Below, piece after piece: positions 1 through 8,284 of a stretch of DNA of 64,000 bases (positions are counted from its first letter, which is position 1; each line of letters opens with the position of its first letter). The notes under the pieces are model-generated. The model was given only the letters and a program-made list of their open reading frames with translations. It was not told where the DNA came from and did not search any database. The DNA is taken from assembly GCA_029238315.1 (NCBI GenBank), contig JAQWGI010000033.1, forward strand, positions 96,192 to 160,191, in the 5' to 3' direction. The position numbers and the translations under genes were made by a program. Origin of the DNA: Polaribacter sp. (GTDB lineage: Bacteria; Bacteroidota; Bacteroidia; Flavobacteriales; Flavobacteriaceae).

Positions 1-120
1 AAAAAACAAATACAAAAATCCTAACGAAAGAAACAAAATGGTTCCTTTTATCAATTCATTTGTGTAAAATTTTCGCACAAACTGATGTAGTTTTTCTTCT
101 ATGTTTTTGTATGAATTCAT
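1..120 (-). CDS. DUF4175-like membrane protein, N-terminal fragment (runs off left edge)
   Basis: Reading leftward from an ATG at 120 gives 40 uninterrupted codons to the window edge. The peptide starts [19 protein letters not shown] and continues through NELIKG into a hydrophobic stretch, so an amphipathic N-terminus is followed by the first membrane segment. This pattern resembles my memory of the N-terminus of the large DUF4175 proteins of Flavobacteriia (membrane anchor plus long coiled coil, function unknown). The gene is divergent from gltX, and the 157 bases between them hold the start regions of both. Only the first 40 residues are visible, so the family name is an inference. Confidence 0.6.
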   Translation of the reverse strand, partial: MNSYKNIEEKLHQFVRKFYTNELIKGTILFLSLGFLYLFF

Positions 121-246
121 GTTGTAATGAATAAAAATAGTGTTTTTAAAATATTTTACGAGAAAGAAAGTGTTAAACCTTAATAAACACGCTTAAAAAC
201 ACTTCTTTTTTCTTTTATCTTTTTTCTCTTCTCGCTGAATAAAAAG

Positions 247-254
247 TATCTTTG
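247..254 (+). promoter_or_regulatory. Bacteroidota -7 promoter element upstream of gltX
   Basis: TATCTTTG matches the Bacteroidota -7 consensus TAnnTTTG exactly and lies 23 nt upstream of the gltX ATG. No clear TTG -33 element is visible at the usual distance. Confidence 0.5.
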
Positions 255-277
255 CGCTTTATTTTATCATTTTTTTC

Positions 278-1795
278 ATGGAAAACGTAAGAGTAAGATT
301 TGCTCCAAGTCCAACCGGACCTTTACATATTGGTGGTGTTAGAACCGCTTTATTTAATTATTTATTTGCTAAAAAACACGGCGGAACTTTTGTGCTTCGT
401 ATCGAAGATACAGACCAAAATCGTTATGTTGCCAACGCAGAACAATATATTATTGACGCGTTAAATTGGTGTAATATTCCGTTTGATGAAGGTCCAAATA
501 AGAACGAAAAATTTGGTCCATACCGTCAATCAGAAAGAAAAGACTTATATAAAAAATATGCTGATACTTTAATCGAAAAAGGCTGGGCGTATTATGCGTT
601 TGATACTTCAGAACAATTAGATTTTCATAGAAAAGAGCACGAAGAAAAAGGGAAAACTTTTATTTACAATTGGCATAATAGAGAAAAGGGACGTTTGGTA
701 AATTCGTTGGTTTTGTCTGATGAGGAAACTCAAAAAAAAATAAATGCAGGTGATAATTATGTAATTCGTTTTAAAACACCGCAAGACGAAACACTTATTA
801 TGAGTGATGAAATTCGTGGAACAATTAAAATTGATACCAATACGTTAGATGATAAAGTGTTGTTTAAAGCAGACGGAATGCCAACGTATCATTTAGCAAA
901 TATTGTAGACGACCATTTAATGGAAATAAGTCATGTAATTCGTGGTGAAGAATGGCTACCTTCAATGCCATTACACGTTTTATTATACAGAGCTTTTGAT
1001 TGGGAATCTCCAAAATTTGCACATTTACCTTTGATTTTAAAACCCGTTGGAAAAGGAAAATTAAGCAAACGAGATGGCGATAAATTAGGATTTCCTGTAT
1101 TTCCTTTAGTGTATACAAACCAACAAACTGGCGATGTTTCTCGTGGATACAAAGAAGACGGTTATTTTTCCGATGCTTTTATAAATATGTTGGCTTTATT
1201 GGGTTGGAATCCTGGAACTGAACAAGAACTTTTTTCTTTAAAAGAACTAACACAAGTATTTGATTTAAAAAGAGTTAGTAAATCTGGCGCAAAATTTAGT
1301 CCTGAGAAAACAAACTGGTTTAACCAACAATACATGCAATCAAAAACAGATTCAGAGTTAGCAGATTTGTTTTTACAAATTTTAGAGGAAAAACAAATTA
1401 AAGTAGAAAAATCTTATATTCAAAAAGTAGTTTCTTTAATTAAAGAACGCGCTGTTTTTGTAGTAGATTTTTGGAATTTATCTGACTTCTTTTTTGAAGC
1501 TCCATCAGAATATGATGTAAAAGCATTAAAAAAGAACTGGAAAGAAGGAACTCCAGATTTAATGAATGAATTAGTTACTGTTATTAAGAATATTCAAGAT
1601 TTTTCATCAGTAAATACAGAAAAAGAGATCAAGGAATGGATTACTAAAAAAGAAATTGGTTTTGGTAAAGTAATGCAACCATTACGTTTAAGTTTAGTAG
1701 GTAAATTAGCAGGTCCTCATTTGTTTGACATCATGGAAATGATTGGTAAAGAAGAAACAATTCACAGAATTAAAAAAGCTATTAAAGAACTGTAA
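278..1795 (+). CDS. gltX: Glutamate--tRNA ligase
   Basis: Cytoplasmic class I aminoacyl-tRNA synthetase that charges tRNA-Glu with glutamate. The N-terminus carries the HIGH-type signature (PSPTGPLHIGG, residues about 10-20). The KMSKS-type loop reads GKLSKRDGDK near residue 260. The anticodon-binding helical region fills the C-terminal third. The length of 505 residues is normal for the family. The ATG at 278 is the first in frame and follows a TAnnTTTG promoter element. A strong hairpin terminator follows at about 1820. The glutaminyl-tRNA synthetase (glnS) is also in this window, so a direct route to Gln-tRNA exists. Confidence 0.97.
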   Translation: MENVRVRFAPSPTGPLHIGGVRTALFNYLFAKKHGGTFVLRIEDTDQNRYVANAEQYIIDALNWCNIPFDEGPNKNEKFGPYRQSERKDLYKKYADTLIEKGWAYYAFDTSEQLDFHRKEHEEKGKTFIYNWHNREKGRLVNSLVLSDEETQKKINAGDNYVIRFKTPQDETLIMSDEIRGTIKIDTNTLDDKVLFKADGMPTYHLANIVDDHLMEISHVIRGEEWLPSMPLHVLLYRAFDWESPKFAHLPLILKPVGKGKLSKRDGDKLGFPVFPLVYTNQQTGDVSRGYKEDGYFSDAFINMLALLGWNPGTEQELFSLKELTQVFDLKRVSKSGAKFSPEKTNWFNQQYMQSKTDSELADLFLQILEEKQIKVEKSYIQKVVSLIKERAVFVVDFWNLSDFFFEAPSEYDVKALKKNWKEGTPDLMNELVTVIKNIQDFSSVNTEKEIKEWITKKEIGFGKVMQPLRLSLVGKLAGPHLFDIMEMIGKEETIHRIKKAIKEL

Positions 1796-1816
1796 AAACT
1801 TTAATTTTATATATAC

Positions 1817-1844
1817 AAAACACTCTTTTAGAGTGTTTTTTTTA
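1817..1844 (+). terminator. Rho-independent terminator of gltX
   Basis: The inverted repeat AACACTCT / AGAGTGTT with a 2-3 nt loop is followed by a run of Ts, about 25 nt after the gltX stop. Confidence 0.8.
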
Positions 1845-1875
1845 CCTTGTTGTAACAAATTAAAAAAATTACGTC

Positions 1876-1907
1876 TTGTTATTAGATGCTTTTTCTTTGT
1901 ATCTTTA
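1876..1907 (+). promoter_or_regulatory. Promoter of the SPFH-domain gene
   Basis: TTG at 1876-1878 and TATCTTTA at 1900-1907 are separated by 21 nt. This fits the Bacteroidota TTG / TAnnTTTG architecture with one mismatch in the last base. The ATG lies about 31 nt further on. Confidence 0.5.
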
Positions 1908-1938
1908 AATAAATTACTAACTGTAAAACAACAGAAAC

Positions 1939-2862
1939 ATGAATCCAATATTTATTCTTTTAACAGTATCAATACTTCTTTTTTTATTCGCTTCAATTTT
2001 TACTGTAAAACAACAAACTGCAGCTATTATAGAAAGATTTGGTAAATTTCAAAGCATCCGTCAATCTGGGCTTCAATTAAAAATTCCAATAATTGACAGA
2101 GTTACAGGAAGATTAAGTTTAAAAATTCAGCAACTAGATGTTATTATTGAAACAAAAACCTTAGATGATGTTTTTGTTAAACTAAAAGTTTCTGTTCAGT
2201 TTATGGTAATAAAAGATAAAGTTTATGATGCTTTTTACAAATTAGATTACCCACACGATCAAATTACTTCTTATGTTTTTGATGTAGTAAGAGCGGAAGT
2301 TCCAAAAATGAAATTAGACGATGTTTTTGTTAAAAAAGATGACATTGCAATTGCTGTAAAAACAGAATTAAACGACGCGATGCTCAACTATGGATATGAT
2401 ATTATTAAAACCCTGGTAACAGATATTGATCCGGATGCACAAGTAAAAGCAGCAATGAACAGAATTAATGCAGCAGATAGAGAAAAAACAGCGGCACAAT
2501 ATGAAGGAGATGCACAACGTATTTTAATTGTAGAACGTGCAAAAGCAGAAGCAGAAAGTAAACGTTTACAAGGAAAAGGAATTGCAGATCAACGTAGAGA
2601 AATTGCACGTGGTTTAGAAGAATCTGTAGATGTATTAAACAAAGCAGGTATTAACTCACAAGAAGCATCTGCTTTAATTGTAATTACTCAACATTATGAT
2701 ACTTTACAATCTATTGGAGCAGATACAAACAGTAATTTAATTTTACTGCCTAACAACCCAAATGCAGCAAGTTCTATGTTAAATGACATGGTTACTAGCT
2801 TGGTTGCTGCGAATAAAATAGAAAGCTCTTCTGGAAGAAGTAAGAAAAAGTTAGAAAAATAA
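1939..2862 (+). CDS. SPFH/band 7 domain membrane protein (stomatin/prohibitin-like)
   Basis: A 307-residue protein with one N-terminal membrane anchor (about residues 4-22, rich in I/L/F). It is followed by the SPFH domain (QQTAAIIERFGKFQSIRQSG onward, about residues 25-190) and a charged Ala/Glu/Lys-rich helical region (REKTAAQYEGDAQR, about 190-230) typical of stomatin/QmcA proteins. The C-terminus is Ser/Lys rich. Members oligomerise on the membrane as scaffolds, often with proteases; no partner protease or NfeD gene is adjacent here. It stands alone between two hairpin terminators. The exact subfamily (QmcA-like versus stomatin) cannot be fixed by eye. Confidence 0.9.
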   Translation: MNPIFILLTVSILLFLFASIFTVKQQTAAIIERFGKFQSIRQSGLQLKIPIIDRVTGRLSLKIQQLDVIIETKTLDDVFVKLKVSVQFMVIKDKVYDAFYKLDYPHDQITSYVFDVVRAEVPKMKLDDVFVKKDDIAIAVKTELNDAMLNYGYDIIKTLVTDIDPDAQVKAAMNRINAADREKTAAQYEGDAQRILIVERAKAEAESKRLQGKGIADQRREIARGLEESVDVLNKAGINSQEASALIVITQHYDTLQSIGADTNSNLILLPNNPNAASSMLNDMVTSLVAANKIESSSGRSKKKLEK

Positions 2863-2886
2863 ATATATTTAAAGAATATAGATAAA

Positions 2887-2915
2887 AAAAAGCTCAACAT
2901 AATAGTTGAGCTTTT
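2887..2915. terminator. Bidirectional terminator between SPFH gene and tatA
   Basis: AAAAAGCTCAAC / GTTGAGCTTTT pairs around a 6-nt loop. The A-run on one side and T-run on the other suit both converging genes. Confidence 0.8.
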
Positions 2916-2936
2916 AAATTTTTATAAAAGATAAAG

Positions 2937-3122
2937 TTATTTTTTTTCTTCTATTTTATCTGTCTCTTCGTCTTTAGAAGCTTTTTTAAATTCTTTAATT
3001 CCGCCACCTAAACCTTTCATTAATTCAGGTATTTTTTTACCTCCAAAAAGCAATACAACTAAAACTACCACTATAGCTATTTGCCATGGACCTGCGAATA
3101 AAAATATATTTTGTGAAATCAT
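2937..3122 (-). CDS. tatA: Sec-independent protein translocase subunit TatA/E
   Basis: A 61-residue protein with one N-terminal transmembrane helix ([20 protein letters not shown]). The hinge [21 protein letters not shown], an amphipathic helix and a charged Lys/Glu/Asp tail follow, which is the standard TatA layout. It forms the pore of the twin-arginine pathway exporting folded proteins. TatB and TatC are not in the window; Bacteroidota usually lack a distinct TatB. It is transcribed from a promoter lying inside the 3' end of rnr. Confidence 0.93.
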   Translation of the reverse strand: MISQNIFLFAGPWQIAIVVVLVVLLFGGKKIPELMKGLGGGIKEFKKASKDEETDKIEEKK

Positions 3123-3139
3123 TATTATAAATTTTAAAG

Positions 3140-3172
3140 CAAAGATACAAAAAGGTTTTTATTAATCTTCAA
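3140..3172 (-). promoter_or_regulatory. Promoter of tatA
   Basis: Read on the minus strand, TTG (3172-3170), a 22-nt spacer and a perfect TATCTTTG (3147-3140) form a Bacteroidota promoter. The expected start is about 10 nt before the tatA ATG. The -33 element overlaps the last codons of rnr. Confidence 0.6.
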
Positions 3173-5378
3173 TCAAATGAAAGTCTAAATGTTTGCGTTC
3201 TAAATCGGTATTCTTAACTTTAACTACAACAGTGTCTCCTAATTGATATAGTTGTTTTGTAGATTGACCAATAATTGCGTATTGTTTTTCATCAAATATA
3301 AAATAATCGCTTTTAATATCTCTAATTCTAACCATTCCTTCACATTTATTTTCTTTAATTTCTACATAAATTCCCCATTCGGTTACTCCAGAAATTACAC
3401 CTTCAAATTCTTGATCTTGATGATCTTGCATGTATTTTATTTGCATGTATTTAATAGAAGATCGTTCTGCTTTAGAAGCCATTTCTTCTCGTTGAGAAGC
3501 GTGTTTACACTTTTCTTCGTAAATATCTGCTTTTGGTGATTTTCCGCCGTCTAAATAATGTTGTAGTAAACGATGTGTCATTACATCAGGATACCTTCGA
3601 ATAGGTGATGTAAAATGACTGTAATAATCGAAAGCTAATCCGTAGTGACCTATATTTTGAGTAGTATATGCTGCTTTACTCATAGAACGAATTGCTAAAG
3701 TTTCTACCATATTAGATTCTGCTTTTCCATGAACATCACTTAATAGTTTGTTTAAAGAAGCAGAAGTACTTTGTTTTGTTTCTGTATCTATTTTATAACC
3801 AAACTTACTTATAATACCTTGTAAGGCTGTTAATTTATCAATATTTGGTTCATCATGAGTTCTGTAAATAAAAGTGTTTTTAGAAGATTTCTCTTTTTCT
3901 TTACCTATAAATTCTGCTACTTTTCTGTTTGCTAGTAACATAAATTCTTCAATTAATTTATTAGCATCTTTAGATTCTTTAAAGAAAACTCCTAAAGGAT
4001 TTGCATTCTCATCTAAATGAAACTTCACTTCTACTCTATCAAAAGAAATTGCACCAGCTTTCATACGTTTTTTACGCATTTTTTTAGCCAATTCATCTAA
4101 CTTTAAAGTTGCTTCTACAATTTGTGGAGTTACTTTGTATGTTTTATCTGTTATAGAAATATCAAGCGGCATTGAATATTCTTTTAAATCAGATAAACTA
4201 CAATTTTCTATGATTGATTGTGCTTCTTCATATGCAAAACGTTGATCTGAATAGGTAACTGTTCTTCCAAACCATTGGTTTACAACTTGCGCTTTTTCAT
4301 TGATTTCAAAAACAGCAGAAAAGGTTAATTTTTCTTCATTTGGTCTTAAAGAACAAACACCGTTACTTAACATTTCTGGTAACATTGGTACTACTCTATC
4401 AACCAAATAAACAGAAGTTGCTCTTGCATAAGCTTCATCATCTAAGATGGTGTTTTCTTGTAAATAATGAGAAACATCTGCAATATGAATACCTATTTCG
4501 AAATTGCCATTTTCTAATTTTGTAAAAGACAATGCATCATCAAAATCTTTTGCATCTTTAGGATCTATCGTAAAAGTTAAATCGCCACGCATATCTCTAC
4601 GTTTTGCAATTTCTGATTTGGTAATTTCTATAGGAAGATTTTCTGCTTCATCTTCTACTTCTTTTTCAAACTCATAAGGCAATCCATATTCTAATAAAAT
4701 AGAATGTATTTCTGTATTATGATCTCCTGGTTTTCCTAAAACTTTGGTAATTTTTCCAAAAGGATTTTTAGAATTAGAGGGCCAGTCTGTAATACTTGCA
4801 ACAACTTTATCTCCATCTTCTGCGCCATTTATTTTGTTTTGCGAAATAAATATATCTGCATACATTTTATTGTTATCTGGAATTACAAAACCAAAGTTTT
4901 TATTAAGTTGTAATACACCAACAAATTCTGTTTTTGCACGTTCTAAAACTTCTACAACATCTGCTTCTAATTTTTTACTACCGCGTTTACTGTAAGTAAA
5001 AACTTTTACTGTATCTTGATGTAAACCTTTATTTAAATTAATAGAAGGAATAAAAATATCATCTTCAAAATCTTCACAAATAAAATAACCATTTCCGTTA
5101 GAAGTAATATCTAATTTACCAATATTGTATTTTCTATCAACATTAATTTTAAATTTTCCTCTATCAGTTTCTTTAATTTTCTGAGTAGAAGTTAATTCGG
5201 CTAATTTTTTTAAAACTTGCGTTTTTCCATCAGTATCTTCGATACCAATTTTTGCTGCAATTTGTTTATAATTGTATGATTTTTCTGAATCTTCATTCAA
5301 TATTTTAAATATATTTCTGGTTAAATCTTTTATAATTCTTCCTTTCTTTTTATAAAATTTATTTTTCTTTTTCGACAT
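3162..5378 (-). CDS. rnr: Ribonuclease R
   Basis: A 738-residue 3'-5' exoribonuclease of the RNase II/R family that degrades structured RNA. In order it has a basic N-terminus with a winged-helix-like segment (about 1-60), cold-shock OB domains (DITSNGNGYFICEDFEDDIFI region and GVLQLNKNFGFVIPD), and the RNB catalytic domain. The RNB domain holds the metal-binding Asp cluster in FTIDPKDAKDFDDALS near residue 270. A C-terminal S1 domain (GVISGVTEWGIYVEIKE) follows near residue 655. The length is normal. It is divergent from the lipid kinase at 5496 and shares a direction with tatA. Confidence 0.96.
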   Translation of the reverse strand: MSKKKNKFYKKKGRIIKDLTRNIFKILNEDSEKSYNYKQIAAKIGIEDTDGKTQVLKKLAELTSTQKIKETDRGKFKINVDRKYNIGKLDITSNGNGYFICEDFEDDIFIPSINLNKGLHQDTVKVFTYSKRGSKKLEADVVEVLERAKTEFVGVLQLNKNFGFVIPDNNKMYADIFISQNKINGAEDGDKVVASITDWPSNSKNPFGKITKVLGKPGDHNTEIHSILLEYGLPYEFEKEVEDEAENLPIEITKSEIAKRRDMRGDLTFTIDPKDAKDFDDALSFTKLENGNFEIGIHIADVSHYLQENTILDDEAYARATSVYLVDRVVPMLPEMLSNGVCSLRPNEEKLTFSAVFEINEKAQVVNQWFGRTVTYSDQRFAYEEAQSIIENCSLSDLKEYSMPLDISITDKTYKVTPQIVEATLKLDELAKKMRKKRMKAGAISFDRVEVKFHLDENANPLGVFFKESKDANKLIEEFMLLANRKVAEFIGKEKEKSSKNTFIYRTHDEPNIDKLTALQGIISKFGYKIDTETKQSTSASLNKLLSDVHGKAESNMVETLAIRSMSKAAYTTQNIGHYGLAFDYYSHFTSPIRRYPDVMTHRLLQHYLDGGKSPKADIYEEKCKHASQREEMASKAERSSIKYMQIKYMQDHQDQEFEGVISGVTEWGIYVEIKENKCEGMVRIRDIKSDYFIFDEKQYAIIGQSTKQLYQLGDTVVVKVKNTDLERKHLDFHLIED

Positions 5379-5495
5379 CTGTCTTTTTATTGTTTTATTT
5401 TGATAGCAAAGTACATTATTTTAATTGTATTCTTTATTAATTTATAGTTATGAATTCAAATTTTGTATTTTGCTTCTTTATTAATTTTTATTTTT

Positions 5496-6410
5496 ATGAA
5501 AACTGATTGGTTTTTAATTATCAATCCAACTTCTGGAAACGGTAAATCTCACAAAATTTGGAAACAAATTTCAAATGAATTAAACACTCAAAACATTCAG
5601 TTTTCGTTTGCTTTTACTAAATATGCTACTCATGAGATAGAGTTAGTTAAAAACGCTATTAAAAATGGATTTACTAAAATAATTTCTGTTGGTGGAGATG
5701 GAACTTTACATCATATAGTAAACGGAATAATGTCTCAAAAATTCGTAGAAACAAACACTATACAACTTGCTGTAATACCAATTGGTACTGGAAATGATTG
5801 GGTAAAAACTTATAATATTCCTGCAAAGATAGAAAAATCTATTTTAATCCTTAAAAAAGAAAAATCTGTTTTACAAGATATTGGTAAATTAGAAACAGAA
5901 AATAATACCGTCACTTATTTTAATAATGTATCCGGAATTGGATATGATGGGTATGTGGTTAGTAAATTAAAAAAACTAAAAAGATTTGGTGGAATTGCTT
6001 ATTTATTAAGTGGTTTAGTAGGTTTATTATTATACAAACCTGTTAATTTTATAATAGAAATCAACGGAAAAAAACTACAAGAAAAATGTTTAATGGTAAT
6101 TTTTGGAATTTGTAAATTTTCTGGTGGTGGAATGCAATTCACAAAAGATATAAATCCGTCTGATGGTTTGTTCGATATTACAATTGTAAAAAATTTAACC
6201 TTATTAGATATGATTTTAAATTTACCAAAACTCTACAACGGTAATATTGTGAATCATAAAAAAGTAACTACTTATAAAACCAATTCTTTAAAAGTTACAC
6301 CAATTTCAAAAACAGAAAAACCTTTTATTCAAGCTGATGGAGAGTTAATTGATTCAGGATCAGTAACTGTTTCAATAAAAGAAAAAGCGATTCAATTTAT
6401 CGTTTCTTAA
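5496..6410 (+). CDS. Diacylglycerol kinase-family lipid kinase (YegS/DagK-like)
   Basis: The ATG at 5496 is preferred over an upstream TTG because MKTDWFLIINPTSGNGK begins directly with the family's N-terminal strand and NPTSGNGK motif. The ATP-binding signature GGDGTLHHIVNG lies near residue 65 and PIGTGNDW near 100. The C-terminal beta-sandwich ends with a family-typical D-G-E motif (QADGELI). The product phosphorylates diacylglycerol or a related lipid at the membrane face. At 304 residues it has the normal length. The exact substrate cannot be read from the sequence. Confidence 0.9.
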   Translation: MKTDWFLIINPTSGNGKSHKIWKQISNELNTQNIQFSFAFTKYATHEIELVKNAIKNGFTKIISVGGDGTLHHIVNGIMSQKFVETNTIQLAVIPIGTGNDWVKTYNIPAKIEKSILILKKEKSVLQDIGKLETENNTVTYFNNVSGIGYDGYVVSKLKKLKRFGGIAYLLSGLVGLLLYKPVNFIIEINGKKLQEKCLMVIFGICKFSGGGMQFTKDINPSDGLFDITIVKNLTLLDMILNLPKLYNGNIVNHKKVTTYKTNSLKVTPISKTEKPFIQADGELIDSGSVTVSIKEKAIQFIVS

Positions 6411-6479
6411 ATTATAAAGAGATTTTTTTTGTAACACTTTTCAAAACTACACGTCTTTATTATGCAGAGCGTTTATAAA

Positions 6480-6650
6480 ATGAAACAATTTCAAAAAATA
6501 GTAGCATTGTTCATCGTTATATTTATTACAGGAATTTATTTTACTGTAGTTTATATAAATGCTCCTTTGAATTCTAATTATCCAACAGAATCATTACAAA
6601 TTAAAAAAGATTCTTTACAATTTAAACAATTAGATAAAAAAACTGTTTAA
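6480..6650 (+). CDS. Small single-pass membrane protein, unknown function
   Basis: A 56-residue product from the ATG at 6480. An alternative ATG at 6462 adds six residues. The peptide begins MKQFQKIVALFIVIFITGIY, giving a Lys-flanked hydrophobic helix of about 20 residues. A short polar tail rich in Ser, Lys and Gln follows. No family is recognised. It lies 51-69 nt after the lipid kinase in the same direction and directly borders the AT-rich candidate origin. The codon pattern looks coding, but the short length leaves doubt. Confidence 0.5.
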   Translation: MKQFQKIVALFIVIFITGIYFTVVYINAPLNSNYPTESLQIKKDSLQFKQLDKKTV

Positions 6651-7256
6651 ATCACTTTATTTCTTTTTACAACTTCATTTCTCAATTTCATATTGTAAAA
6701 GTATTTTTACTTTTTAAATTTTTTATTTTTTAAGGTTATGAACACTTTATAGTATAATACTATTTTTCTTTAATTAAATTTAAAAAACAATAATGTTAAT
6801 GATATAGTGTTAATAGCTACAATAACTTTTTACTTTTCTATTTTTATATATCAGTTATTAAAAACCATTAACAATCTATCTATTTTTTAAAACCTTAATA
6901 CTCAATAAATTTTATAGGTTATTAACAAACTTTACAAACAGTTATACCTCAACTTTATTCATTATTAATAAAAATTACAATGTAAAGAAGAGGTTAATTT
7001 TATGTTGATAAAATGCGTTTATTAAATTAAAAAAAAAGTTGGTAGTTTCATTTACATTCTTGTATTGTAATAATTATTGAAACCATCAAAAAAAGTTTTA
7101 AAAAAATAAGAATACTTCTTAACATTTATATAATACATTTAAATACTTAATTTTAAAAAGGTTATTAGAAAATGTAAAAAATTGATTGTTTATAACTGTT
7201 GATAACCATCTTTATCATTATTTTTGTGAACACAACTAAATAAAAAACAACTTATT
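6651..7256. other. oriC: Candidate replication origin (oriC): gene-free AT-rich block with DnaA-box-like words
   Basis: About 600 bp without a plausible gene and markedly richer in A+T than its neighbours. Five exact matches to TTATNAACA occur: TTATGAACA 6736-6744 (+), TTATTAACA 6919-6927 (+), TTATCAACA 7003-7011 (-), TTATAAACA 7187-7195 (-) and TTATCAACA 7197-7205 (-). The last two are separated by one base. Near matches lie at 6794-6802, 6808-6816, 6855-6863 and 6865-6873. A cluster of DnaA-type 9-mers in a DNA-unwinding-like AT block is what an origin looks like. dnaA is not adjacent, which is not unusual outside model bacteria. The last part also contains the rpiB promoter. Origin function is an inference. 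Confidence 0.5.
7199..7226 (+). promoter_or_regulatory. Promoter of rpiB
   Basis: TTG (7199-7201), a 17-nt spacer and a perfect TATTTTTG (7219-7226) lie 30 nt upstream of the rpiB ATG. The -33 element is embedded in the DnaA-box-like word at 7197-7205, so binding there could compete with transcription. Confidence 0.55.
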
Positions 7257-7685
7257 ATGACAATTGCAATTGGTAACGATCACGCAGGAACAACATATAA
7301 ATTCGAAATTGTAAAAAAATTAGAAGCAGCAGGTTATACAGTTTTAAATTTTGGAACCGATACAAACGATTCTATGGATTATCCCGATGCAATTCATCCA
7401 ACCGCAGAAGCAGTAGAAACTAGAAAAGCAGATTTTGGAATTATTCTTTGTGGATCTGGAAACGGCGCACAAATGACTGCAAATAAACACCAAGGAATTA
7501 GAGCTGCTTTATGTTGGAATAATGAATTGGTTGCTTTAACACGTCAACATAATAATTCAAATATTTTAACGATTCCTGCTCGTTTTGTTTCTTTACAACA
7601 AGCGTTAGGTTTTGTAGATATTTTCTTAAATACTGCATTTGAAGGTGGACGTCATGCAAACCGCGTTGATAAAATATCTTGTTAA
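7257..7685 (+). CDS. rpiB: Ribose-5-phosphate isomerase B
   Basis: A 142-residue LacAB/RpiB-family isomerase interconverting ribose 5-phosphate and ribulose 5-phosphate in the non-oxidative pentose phosphate pathway. The N-terminal GNDHAGTTYK carries the conserved Asp/His. The phosphate-binding loop is LCGSGNGAQMTANK, with the catalytic Cys near residue 65. HANRVDKI closes the C-terminus. The length is standard. It is followed 3 nt later by a GNAT gene, suggesting a two-gene operon reading away from the candidate origin. Confidence 0.94.
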   Translation: MTIAIGNDHAGTTYKFEIVKKLEAAGYTVLNFGTDTNDSMDYPDAIHPTAEAVETRKADFGIILCGSGNGAQMTANKHQGIRAALCWNNELVALTRQHNNSNILTIPARFVSLQQALGFVDIFLNTAFEGGRHANRVDKISC

Positions 7686-7688
7686 TAA

Positions 7689-8129
7689 ATGGAGTTTTTA
7701 GTTAAAGAATTTTACCAATTATCTTTAGATGAATTGTATCGTATTTTACAACTTCGTTCAGAAATTTTTGTTGTAGAACAAGATTGTGTATATCAAGATT
7801 TAGATTTTAAAGATCAACATGCATTGCATGTAATTGGTATTAAAAAAAATCAAATTATAGCTTATACTCGTATCTTTAAACCAGGAGAATATTATAAAGA
7901 AGCAAGTATTGGTAGAGTAGTGGTTGATGAAAAAGAACGTAAGTTCGGTTACGGTCACGATTTAATGAAAGCTTCTATAAAAACAATCCTAGAAAAATTT
8001 AACACAACAGAAATTACAATTTCTGCACAAGTATATTTAAAAAAATTCTACGAATCTCACGGATTTAAAAAAGTAGGTGACGAATATTTAGAAGACGGAA
8101 TTCAGCATGTAGAAATGATAAAAAAATAA
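7689..8129 (+). CDS. GNAT-family N-acetyltransferase, ElaA type
   Basis: A 146-residue acetyltransferase. The N-terminal LYRILQLRSEIFVVEQDCVYQDLD is the ElaA hallmark. The acetyl-CoA-binding motif A follows as IGRVVVDEKERKFGYGHDLM near residue 75. The C-terminal YLKKFYESHGFKKVGDEYLEDGI is typical of GNAT folds. The substrate is unknown. Start and length agree with the family, and it is cotranscribed with rpiB. Its last bases overlap a possible convergent small ORF on the other strand. Confidence 0.9.
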   Translation: MEFLVKEFYQLSLDELYRILQLRSEIFVVEQDCVYQDLDFKDQHALHVIGIKKNQIIAYTRIFKPGEYYKEASIGRVVVDEKERKFGYGHDLMKASIKTILEKFNTTEITISAQVYLKKFYESHGFKKVGDEYLEDGIQHVEMIKK

Positions 8130-8240
8130 TTTTTTTTTATTTTTTTTATTCATTTTAAAAATTAAATAACCAAAACCAACGACAAAATGTAAGATTATTA
8201 TTGCAGCTACAATATGTAAAGTTGTATTAGAGTTGTTCAT
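8088..8240 (-). CDS. Possible small membrane protein (50 aa), unknown
   Basis: An ATG at 8240 on the minus strand opens 50 codons. They start MNNSNTTLHIVAAIIILHFV, continue through VGFGYLIFK and enter a Lys/Asn-rich stretch. This is the shape of a one-helix membrane protein with a basic tail. It ends inside the 3' end of the convergent GNAT gene (42-nt overlap), so the last dozen residues look like non-coding read-through. A frameshift in the A-run after the helix is possible. No family is recognised and there is no independent support beyond the hydrophobic pattern. Confidence 0.35.
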   Translation of the reverse strand: MNNSNTTLHIVAAIIILHFVVGFGYLIFKMNKKNKKKLFFYHFYMLNSVF

Positions 8241-8284
8241 ACATCAAAATTAAAAGAAATCTTTTTAATTTTTTGTGATAAAAG

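Noticed and set aside
7035..7086. Inverted repeat GTTTCA...TGAAAC in the AT-rich block as a terminator or regulatory hairpin
   Set aside because: Arms are only 6-7 bases with a loop of over 30, expected by chance at this base composition.
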